Source: Candidatus Omnitrophota bacterium (GTDB lineage: Bacteria; Omnitrophota; Gorgyraeia; Gygaellales; Profunditerraquicolaceae). From it: a stretch of DNA of 7,108 nucleotides. The translations under genes were made by a program, and so were the position numbers. Positions 1 to 5,130 of this stretch are shown one piece after another; the stretch's first letter is position 1; each line of letters begins with the position of its first letter. Below the pieces are notes generated by a model. That model was not told the DNA's origin. It searched no databases and worked only from the letters and a program-made list of their open reading frames with translations. Location: positions 1 to 7,108 of the forward strand of contig VGKM01000056.1 in NCBI GenBank assembly GCA_016867005.1, read 5' to 3'.

Positions 1-267
1 TTATTCGGGGAGCTTTTTGCGGCTTTTTACAATTTCACCTTCGACATCTATCACATTGGAATGACTGGAGTTAAGAGAACTTACCTTCTTAACGATTGTG
101 GCAAAGGTCAAAACAAATAGCAGAATAAGCACTACCTCTAATACCAGCCAATACAGCGGCTTTAGGAAAAAAAGGCCGAAAAACAAGTTAAAGATTATAA
201 GAAAAGGCAAAAAACAGCCAATACGGCTTCCTAATATGATAGTTTTAAATTGTTTATTCTGATTCAT
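1..267 (-). CDS. Small two-helix membrane protein of unknown function
   Basis: I do not recognise this 88-residue protein. The sequence shows a short polar, basic N-terminus, two hydrophobic stretches at about residues 16-36 and 40-62 joined by a tight Lys-Pro turn, and a charged, Ser- and Lys-rich tail from about residue 63 to the end. It should therefore sit in the inner membrane as a helical hairpin. By the positive-inside rule both ends are probably cytoplasmic. Its ATG lies inside the end of the thioesterase gene (14-nt overlap, different frame) and no Shine-Dalgarno sequence precedes it, so translation is probably coupled to that gene by re-initiation. It is the last visible gene of the four-gene run. 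The stop codon is the first three bases of the window, so the gene is complete. Nothing visible indicates a partner or a reaction. Confidence 0.7.
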   Translation of the reverse strand: MNQNKQFKTIILGSRIGCFLPFLIIFNLFFGLFFLKPLYWLVLEVVLILLFVLTFATIVKKVSSLNSSHSNVIDVEGEIVKSRKKLPE

Positions 268-643
268 GCTTGAATTTAGAGGAAACTTCAGGAGGGATGG
301 CTTTCGGCCTTATGTCCTGGCCTACGCAGACCAAAATTGTTTTATTTGTGCAGATCAACTTATCTTCCTGATTCTTTACTTCATGCTCAACGGTTAATTT
401 TACGGCTTTAACTTCTGTGAAGCGCGTGCTGATTTCCAATACGTCTCCGTAAACAGCGGGGAATTTGTAATCGATCTCCTGATGCGCTACCACAAATAAA
501 GTCCCGGATCCCGCAAGTTCTTTTATAGACAGGCCCCTCTCTTCAAAATATTCTGTGCGGGCCTCTTCCATATATTTCAGGTAATTGGCATAATAAACCA
601 CGCCGCCGCAATCAGTATCATGGTAATATATCTTTTTCTTCAT
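254..643 (-). CDS. YbgC/FadM-family acyl-CoA thioesterase (hot-dog fold)
   Basis: This 129-residue protein has the single hot-dog domain of the YbgC/FadM/4-hydroxybenzoyl-CoA thioesterase family, whose members hydrolyse acyl-CoA thioesters in the cytoplasm. The family signature is at residues 6-29: YYHDTD, then GGVVYYANY, then EEAR. By alignment with E. coli YbgC from memory, Asp11 matches catalytic Asp18 and Tyr7 matches Tyr14, while the position of His25 is Tyr18 here. The rest has the expected hot-dog pattern, with FPAVYGDVLE at 61-70 and a strand with TILVCV near 102-107. The length is normal for the family. The start is firm: the upstream gene's TAA is in the same frame two codons before the ATG. 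Only 3 nt separate it from the UPF0047 gene, and it overlaps the small membrane protein gene by 14 nt. No tol-pal genes are visible nearby, so the ybgC name and role are not transferred. The acyl substrate is unknown. Confidence 0.9.
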   Translation of the reverse strand: MKKKIYYHDTDCGGVVYYANYLKYMEEARTEYFEERGLSIKELAGSGTLFVVAHQEIDYKFPAVYGDVLEISTRFTEVKAVKLTVEHEVKNQEDKLICTNKTILVCVGQDIRPKAIPPEVSSKFKHESE

Positions 644-646
644 TAT

Positions 647-1063
647 TTATTCGCCTATGATTTTAACAAGCACCCGTTTTTTGCGCTGCCCGTCAAACTC
701 GCCGTAGAAAATCTGCTCCCATGGCCCGAAATCAAGCTTGCCTTCGGTTATTGCCACCACTACCTCCCTGCCCAGGACAGTCCTTTTTAAGTGCGCATCG
801 CCGTTATCTTCTCCGCTCAGGTTATGCTTATATTTATCCTTGCCGTAAGGAGCCAGTTTCTCAAGCCAGGCGCTAAAATCCTGATGCAGGCCGCTTTCGT
901 CGTCATTGATAAAAACACTGGAAGTAATATGCATGGCATTGACCAGGCAAAGCCCCTCTTTAACTCCGCTTTTGGCGATTGCCTTCCCAACCTCGGAGGT
1001 TATATTAATGAATTCCTGCCGGTTCCTGGTATTAAACCAAAGGTATTGCGTAAGGTGCTTCAC
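647..1063 (-). CDS. YjbQ/UPF0047-family protein (secondary thiamine-phosphate synthase-type)
   Basis: This 138-residue protein belongs to the UPF0047/YjbQ family, whose members are annotated as secondary thiamine-phosphate synthases because some show weak ThiE-like activity; the true role is unsettled. Family landmarks are visible in order: HITSSVFINDDE at 45-56, a polar stretch ending NGDAHLKRTVLG at 87-98, and the signature near the end with GPWEQIFYGEFDG at 113-125. The conserved His45, Asp89 and His91 are present. The signature reads GPWEQ where the classical form is GTWQ. The length is typical for the family. The start is GTG, chosen because a strong Shine-Dalgarno sequence ends 6 nt before it and the protein then begins at the usual family position. 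It lies 17 nt after the Minf_1886 gene, in the same run. No other thiamine gene is in view, so a thiamine role has no contextual support. Confidence 0.9.
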   Translation of the reverse strand: MKHLTQYLWFNTRNRQEFINITSEVGKAIAKSGVKEGLCLVNAMHITSSVFINDDESGLHQDFSAWLEKLAPYGKDKYKHNLSGEDNGDAHLKRTVLGREVVVAITEGKLDFGPWEQIFYGEFDGQRKKRVLVKIIGE

Positions 1064-1069
1064 GCTGTT

Positions 1070-1078
1070 CCCCCTTCC
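1070..1078 (-). promoter_or_regulatory. Strong Shine-Dalgarno site for the UPF0047 gene
   Basis: On the minus strand the bases GGAAGGGGG, followed by a 6-nt spacer, precede the GTG codon at 1063. This is the clearest ribosome binding site in the window and supports the GTG start. It contrasts with the HAD, Minf_1886 and GH94 genes, whose starts have no recognisable site. Confidence 0.7.
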
Positions 1079-1080
1079 TG

Positions 1081-1557
1081 TTAATTCAGATTTTTATTAC
1101 CCGGGTTCTTCGGGAATGCCTTGGTTAATTTTGGAGCGGAAAATTTAGGTTTTTGGTTCCATGCCTGGCGTTTTTGCCCGGCACCCAATTTCTCGAAAGA
1201 ATTGTTTTTAAAAATATCGAAGGCCTCGTCAAAATCATAGATGCCTTTAAAATCGCTTTTTTTGTCCTCTTCGGTCTTGTTTAAAAGCCCCTTTTCCACC
1301 ATATTAAAAACTATTTCCCCGAAGTCCTCCGTCCCTTTTATCCCCCAGTGCCCCAATACCGCTTTTGCCATCGGGCCGTATTGCTCGAGAATAAAATCTT
1401 TTATACCGTGCGCAAGCTCTCTGCCGCTGATATGCCCCTGTTTCTTCAGTTTTGCCTGCGTAAACCACAGCGCCCTCATTACAAACTCGTAGGCGTCGGT
1501 TTTATACCGGTTATCTTTTAAAATGATCTCATCTATTTTGTCATAAAAATTTTGCAT
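1081..1557 (-). CDS. Minf_1886-family conserved protein of unknown function
   Basis: The 158-residue product resembles the Minf_1886 family, first noted in Verrucomicrobia and Planctomycetes, with no assigned function. The conserved part spans about residues 10-93 and includes DNRY then AYEFVMRAL near 15-30, HISGREL at 42-48, and GHWGIKGTEDFGEIVFNMVEKGLL at about 69-92 (key residues His70, Trp71, Gly72, Asp78, Phe79). A Tyr-Asp-Phe-Asp stretch follows near 107-110. The last 30 or so residues are basic and rich in Pro, Asn and Lys, and are probably disordered. There is no signal peptide or membrane segment, so it should be cytoplasmic. An ATG five codons upstream, at 1572, gives 163 residues. 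I prefer the ATG at 1557 because a perfect TATAAT lies over the intervening codons. It is the first gene of the four-gene run. Confidence 0.8.
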   Translation of the reverse strand: MQNFYDKIDEIILKDNRYKTDAYEFVMRALWFTQAKLKKQGHISGRELAHGIKDFILEQYGPMAKAVLGHWGIKGTEDFGEIVFNMVEKGLLNKTEEDKKSDFKGIYDFDEAFDIFKNNSFEKLGAGQKRQAWNQKPKFSAPKLTKAFPKNPGNKNLN

Positions 1558-1563
1558 ATGAAT

Positions 1564-1591
1564 ATTATACATAAAAAATATTAAAAAGCAA
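1564..1591 (-). promoter_or_regulatory. Promoter of the four-gene minus-strand run, leaderless type
   Basis: On the minus strand a perfect TATAAT occupies 1569-1564, with a weak -35 (TTGCTT, 1591-1586) 16 bp upstream. The -10 ends 6 nt before the ATG at 1557, so transcription would start at or next to that A and give an mRNA with almost no leader. No Shine-Dalgarno sequence is present. The promoter fills most of the 43-nt gap behind the HAD gene, so the run can be transcribed independently of that gene. Confidence 0.55.
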
Positions 1592-1600
1592 ATAAAGCAT

Positions 1601-2266
1601 TTAAAGAAAAGACGAAAAGTTATTTCTTAATTCAACAAACGATTTAAAAATCAAATCGGCGCCGCTAAGGTATTTTCTGGGAAGCGATGTCTCCAGGGCA
1701 GCGCAAAAAAGCCCTGCCTTCTTGGCTGATTGAATGCCGAAAGGCGCATTTTCAATTACCAGCGCGTCTTTTTGAGTTATTTTCAGTTTTTTTAAGGCCT
1801 TAAGGAACGGCTCAGGATAAGGTTTGCCATTTTTCACTTCATCTCCGGTGACAATGACATCAAATAATTTCAATAAACCGGAAGGCAATATTTTTTCTGC
1901 CTCATGGCGGCTGGTACCGGTAACAAGCCCTAATTTAAATTTATGGGCCTTTAAACTTCTGATGAAAGGCCGTGAGCCCTTGACAAATTTGATCTTTACT
2001 ATTTTCTTAAAAAGCTGCTCCTTGTTTGATAAAAACGCTTTTGCCTCTTTCAAGCTGATCTTTCTTCTATTCTGGCTGAATATTTCCCTGACTGTAGTAA
2101 GGCCGTCCTGCCCCTCTCTCCTATATATCTCCAGGCAATCCACTTTGATACCGGCTGACTTAAAAACGGCAAACCATGCATCAAAATGATACGGCATAGT
2201 ATTGGTAATCACCCCGTCCATATCAAATATTACTGAATTATATTTTCCTTTAGGCTGTTTAACCAT
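1601..2266 (-). CDS. HAD-superfamily hydrolase, beta-phosphoglucomutase/sugar-phosphatase type
   Basis: This 221-residue protein is a subfamily I HAD phosphotransferase with an alpha-helical cap, of the type that includes beta-phosphoglucomutase and small sugar phosphatases. Motif I is FDMDGVITNT with nucleophile Asp15 and acid/base Asp17. The cap spans roughly 24-100. Motif II is VTGTS with Thr116, motif III Lys148 in NGKPYPEP, and motif IV reads VIENAPFGI with Glu172 and Asn173 where many relatives have Glu-Asp. All the catalytic parts are otherwise intact and the length is typical. Longer starts at 2293 (230 residues) and 2275 are possible, but an extended -10 box lies across them, so the ATG at 2266 is preferred. 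It is transcribed away from the GH94 phosphorylase gene, which suggests a sugar phosphate substrate. Mutase versus phosphatase cannot be decided from the sequence. Confidence 0.88.
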   Translation of the reverse strand: MVKQPKGKYNSVIFDMDGVITNTMPYHFDAWFAVFKSAGIKVDCLEIYRREGQDGLTTVREIFSQNRRKISLKEAKAFLSNKEQLFKKIVKIKFVKGSRPFIRSLKAHKFKLGLVTGTSRHEAEKILPSGLLKLFDVIVTGDEVKNGKPYPEPFLKALKKLKITQKDALVIENAPFGIQSAKKAGLFCAALETSLPRKYLSGADLIFKSFVELRNNFSSFL

Positions 2267-2273
2267 AGGCGCC

Positions 2274-2301
2274 ATTATAGCACAGCTGCGCATAAATTCA
2301 A
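2274..2301 (-). promoter_or_regulatory. Extended -10 promoter of the HAD gene, leaderless type
   Basis: On the minus strand TGCTATAAT (2282-2274) is a perfect extended -10 element, and TTGAAT (2301-2296) is a plausible -35 at 16-bp spacing. The -10 ends 7 nt before the ATG at 2266, so the transcript would begin at or next to the start codon. The -35 directly abuts the palindrome at 2302-2338. Confidence 0.6.
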
Positions 2302-2338
2302 TCCAACCTGTCCCACCTCCGGGGTGGGACAGGTTGGA
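2302..2338. repeat. Perfect 16-bp GC-rich inverted repeat, 5-nt loop
   Basis: TCCAACCTGTCCCACC at 2302-2317 is repeated exactly in inverse orientation at 2323-2338, around the loop TCCGG. It lies between two divergent genes. It touches the -35 of the HAD promoter and lies upstream of the possible -35 of the GH94 gene, so neither mRNA would carry it if those promoters are right. There is no T-run on either side, so it does not look like an intrinsic terminator. It could be a dispersed REP-like palindrome, or an operator shared by the two genes. Only one copy is present in this window. Confidence 0.85.
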
Positions 2339-2352
2339 GGGATTAATTTCGC

Positions 2353-2381
2353 TTGCAAATGGCAGGCCTTTATGTTAATTT
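2353..2381 (+). promoter_or_regulatory. Possible promoter of the GH94 gene
   Basis: TTGCAA (2353-2358) and, 17 bp on, TAATTT (2376-2381) preceded by TGT, form a weak extended -10 promoter. The -10 ends 8 nt before the ATG at 2390, which would again give a very short leader. Both boxes depart from consensus, so this is tentative. No Shine-Dalgarno sequence precedes the ATG. Confidence 0.3.
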
Positions 2382-2389
2382 AAGTCCTT

Positions 2390-5074
2390 ATGACTGGAGA
2401 ACTTTGGAAATTCACAGATAAAACCGGCGCTTTTTCCTCCACAAACGCCAACCTCATAAATACGCTGTATTTCCCTCTCTGCAATAATACACCTATTATG
2501 TCCGGCATTTCCCCCGACTTGCACGGGGATATAAAGGCCTCCAACAATGCCTATTTGATGGAACCGGTTACACGCATAGGCCTTGTCAACTCAAAAATAT
2601 CCCGCAATTTCTGGATTTATAGTAACCCAAAAAAAATCTGGTCGGCAACCGGAGTATCCAGAGATATCCAAACAAGCAAAGAAGACACGTTCAAATTGGA
2701 AGCAGGCCCGCTTTGGCACAAAATTACGCGCGAGAATAAAAAAATCGGCTTAAAAGCAGAGGTCACTTCTTTTATCCCCTCTTCAGGCGAAACAATTGAA
2801 ATAATGCTGGTGAATATTACAAACATTTCGGCAAAATCAATTAAATTCACGCCAACCGCCGCAATCCCGATATATGCAAGGTCAGCTGACAACCTGCGCG
2901 ACCATCGCCATGTAACCAGCTTGCTTAACAGGGCTGAAATTGACAAATCCGGCATAATAGTGACCCCTACTCTTCTTTTTGATGAAACAGGCCACAGGAA
3001 AAATGATAATTCCTATTTTGTCTTCGGGATAGACGGATTGGGCAAAAAACCGGAATATATTTACCCGTCCCAGGAATCATTCTGCGGAGAAGCAGGCAAC
3101 CTGGAAGCGCCGGAGGCGGCCTATAATAATACCCTGCCCGGGAAAAAACCATACCAGGGCAAAGAAATGATAGGGGCCCTGAGGTTTGCCGCAAAATCCC
3201 TTGCCCGGCGTAAATCATTTTCCTACATCATCATTATGGGCATTACCCGGGATAAAACAAAGATCAAACCGGTATTCAATAATTTCGACTCGCTAGATAA
3301 AATAAACCGCGCGCTCGAGGCCACAAAACAATACTGGTCTTGTGAATGCGCAAGCATTGAACTAAACTCATCTGATAAGAATTTTGACCATTGGCTGCGC
3401 TGGGTCAACATCCAACCGGAATTACGCAGGATCTTCGGCTGCTCTTTCCTGCCTGATTTTGATTATGGAAAAGGCGGCCGCGGGTGGCGAGACCTCTGGC
3501 AGGACTGCCTGTCTTTAATTTTAACCAGGCCTGAAACCGTAAAACCTCTTCTCATAAACAATTTTAAAGGCGTGCGTATTGACGGCTCAAATGCGACCAT
3601 TATAGGCAAAAACCCGGGAGAATTTATTGCAGACCGCAATAATATCGCCCGTGTCTGGATGGACCACGGGGTGTGGCCCTTGATCTCAACTTTGTTTTAT
3701 ATCCACCAAAGCGGCGACCTCAATATCCTTTTAGAAAAAATCCCGTACTTTAAGGACCAGCACACCTGCCGCAGCAGGGAACGCGATTTTAACTGGACGC
3801 CTGCCTACGGAAAAGAATTAAAAACCAGCAGGCACCAGGCCTACAGCGGGACGATACTGGAACATCTTCTGGTAGAAAACCTCGTGCAATTCTTTAATGT
3901 GGGGCCGCACAATCTCATCCGGCTGGAAAATGCCGACTGGAATGACGGCCTGGACATGGCGCCTGAATTCGGTGAAAGCGTAGCTTTTTCTGCGATGTAT
4001 GCCCAAAATCTAAAAAATATCGCCGAACTTCTTGCCAAACTTAACCTTAAAGAGGTCACTGTCCTAAAAGAACTCCTGCCCCTTCTTGACACTTTGCAGG
4101 CAGCGCCGGTTGATTATTCTAATCCGGAGATGAAACTGCGTACCCTTGATTCATATTTTAAGGCGGTCAAATATGAAATAAGCGGAGAAACAATTTCTTT
4201 ACCCGCAGGATCATTGATCGCTGACCTCGAGAAAAAAGCAGAGTGGCTCAGCGGGCACATCAGGAAAAACGAGTGGCTGGAATGCGGATTTTTTAACGGC
4301 TACTACAATAATTCGCAGGAGAGGGTTGAAGGAAAAATCCGGGGCTCAATCCGCATGACGCTTACAGGACAGGTTTTTGCGATAATGAGCGGGGTTGCTC
4401 TGCCCGGACAGATAACTACGCTCTTTAAGAATATTAAAAAATACCTGCAGGATAAAAAGACAGGCGGATTCAGGTTAAATACTGATTTTAATAGCGAACA
4501 GCTTGATTTAGGCAGGGCATTTTCTTTTATTTATGGGGATAAAGAAAACGGGGCTTTCTTTAATCATATGACCGTTATGCTGGCTTATGCTTTATATAAA
4601 CAAGGCCGTGCATCAGAAGGGTTTGAGGCCTTGAATTCTATTTATAAAATGTGCGTTAATAGTAAAGTAAGCAAGATCTATCCCTGCCTGCCTGAATATT
4701 TTGATTCTGAAGGGGCAGGCAAGTATTGCTACCTTACCGGTTCAGCCAGCTGGTTTATGTTTACCCTCCTTACCCAGGCCTTCGGTATCCGCGGCGAATT
4801 CGGAGACCTATCCATTGAGCCGAAGCTGGCTGCTGCGCAATTCAAAAATAAAACTTCAATCTCTATCAAAACTGTTTTTGCCGCAAGGCCGATAGAAGTT
4901 GTATTTATTAATCCCAAAAGGGCCGATTTCGGAAAATACCGCATCCAGGAACTGACGGTCAATGGCAAGCCGATAGTTCAAAAACTGGATTCAAGAAAAT
5001 TCCTCATAAAACGGAATATATTCCTCTCGCTCTGTAATAATCCCCTTAATAAAATTGAGGTTTTTTTGAAGTAA
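2390..5074 (+). CDS. GH94-family glycoside phosphorylase (cellobiose/laminaribiose phosphorylase-like)
   Basis: This 894-residue cytoplasmic enzyme (no signal peptide) belongs to GH94, inverting phosphorylases that cleave beta-glucosides with phosphate to give alpha-glucose 1-phosphate. An N-terminal beta-sandwich (about 1-290) contains YFPLCNN at 27-33, DLHGDIK at 43-49, SRNFWIY at 71-77 and WSATG at 84-88. The (alpha/alpha)6 catalytic barrel follows, with GGRGWRDLWQD at 362-372 and the family's general-acid region ADWNDGLD at 515-522 (Asp516, Asp519). Likely phosphate-site parts are NGAFFNH with His726 and YLTGSASW near 782-789. A beta-rich C-terminal end follows. The start is firm: an in-frame TAA lies 6 nt upstream. 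The gene is intact and longer than the roughly 800-residue cellobiose phosphorylases, closer to laminaribiose phosphorylase-type enzymes. The linkage and sugar cannot be read from the sequence. It is divergent from the HAD gene, a possible partner in sugar phosphate metabolism. Confidence 0.92.
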   Translation: MTGELWKFTDKTGAFSSTNANLINTLYFPLCNNTPIMSGISPDLHGDIKASNNAYLMEPVTRIGLVNSKISRNFWIYSNPKKIWSATGVSRDIQTSKEDTFKLEAGPLWHKITRENKKIGLKAEVTSFIPSSGETIEIMLVNITNISAKSIKFTPTAAIPIYARSADNLRDHRHVTSLLNRAEIDKSGIIVTPTLLFDETGHRKNDNSYFVFGIDGLGKKPEYIYPSQESFCGEAGNLEAPEAAYNNTLPGKKPYQGKEMIGALRFAAKSLARRKSFSYIIIMGITRDKTKIKPVFNNFDSLDKINRALEATKQYWSCECASIELNSSDKNFDHWLRWVNIQPELRRIFGCSFLPDFDYGKGGRGWRDLWQDCLSLILTRPETVKPLLINNFKGVRIDGSNATIIGKNPGEFIADRNNIARVWMDHGVWPLISTLFYIHQSGDLNILLEKIPYFKDQHTCRSRERDFNWTPAYGKELKTSRHQAYSGTILEHLLVENLVQFFNVGPHNLIRLENADWNDGLDMAPEFGESVAFSAMYAQNLKNIAELLAKLNLKEVTVLKELLPLLDTLQAAPVDYSNPEMKLRTLDSYFKAVKYEISGETISLPAGSLIADLEKKAEWLSGHIRKNEWLECGFFNGYYNNSQERVEGKIRGSIRMTLTGQVFAIMSGVALPGQITTLFKNIKKYLQDKKTGGFRLNTDFNSEQLDLGRAFSFIYGDKENGAFFNHMTVMLAYALYKQGRASEGFEALNSIYKMCVNSKVSKIYPCLPEYFDSEGAGKYCYLTGSASWFMFTLLTQAFGIRGEFGDLSIEPKLAAAQFKNKTSISIKTVFAARPIEVVFINPKRADFGKYRIQELTVNGKPIVQKLDSRKFLIKRNIFLSLCNNPLNKIEVFLK

Positions 5075-5090
5075 ATTTCTGAAATTTATG

Positions 5091-5118
5091 TTGTGAAATA
5101 CGGCTTTTATGATAATAT
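5091..5118 (+). promoter_or_regulatory. Possible promoter of the CHASE2 gene
   Basis: The 56-nt gap after the GH94 gene contains TTGTGA (5091-5096) and, 16 bp on, TAATAT (5113-5118) preceded by TGA, an extended -10 arrangement. GATAAT at 5111-5116 is an overlapping alternative. The box ends 12 nt before the ATG. AGGG at 5119-5122 could serve as a weak ribosome binding site if the start point is further upstream. No terminator separates the two genes, so read-through from GH94 is also possible. Confidence 0.4.
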
Positions 5119-5130
5119 AGGGCTAAAGCA

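Noticed and set aside
791..1148. Plus-strand open frames opposite the UPF0047 and Minf_1886 genes
   Set aside because: They lie antisense to clearly recognised coding sequence, show no family motif and have no promoter or ribosome binding site. They are shadows of the real genes.
1824..2189. 121-codon plus-strand open frame opposite the HAD gene
   Set aside because: It is fully contained antisense in an intact HAD gene with all its catalytic motifs, and its translation resembles no protein family I know.
5073..5087. Inverted repeat AAATTTC-T-GAAATTT overlapping the GH94 stop codon
   Set aside because: It is a short AT-rich palindrome with a 1-nt centre that cannot form a stable hairpin and has no T-run. 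Such palindromes are expected by chance in AT-rich intergenic DNA.
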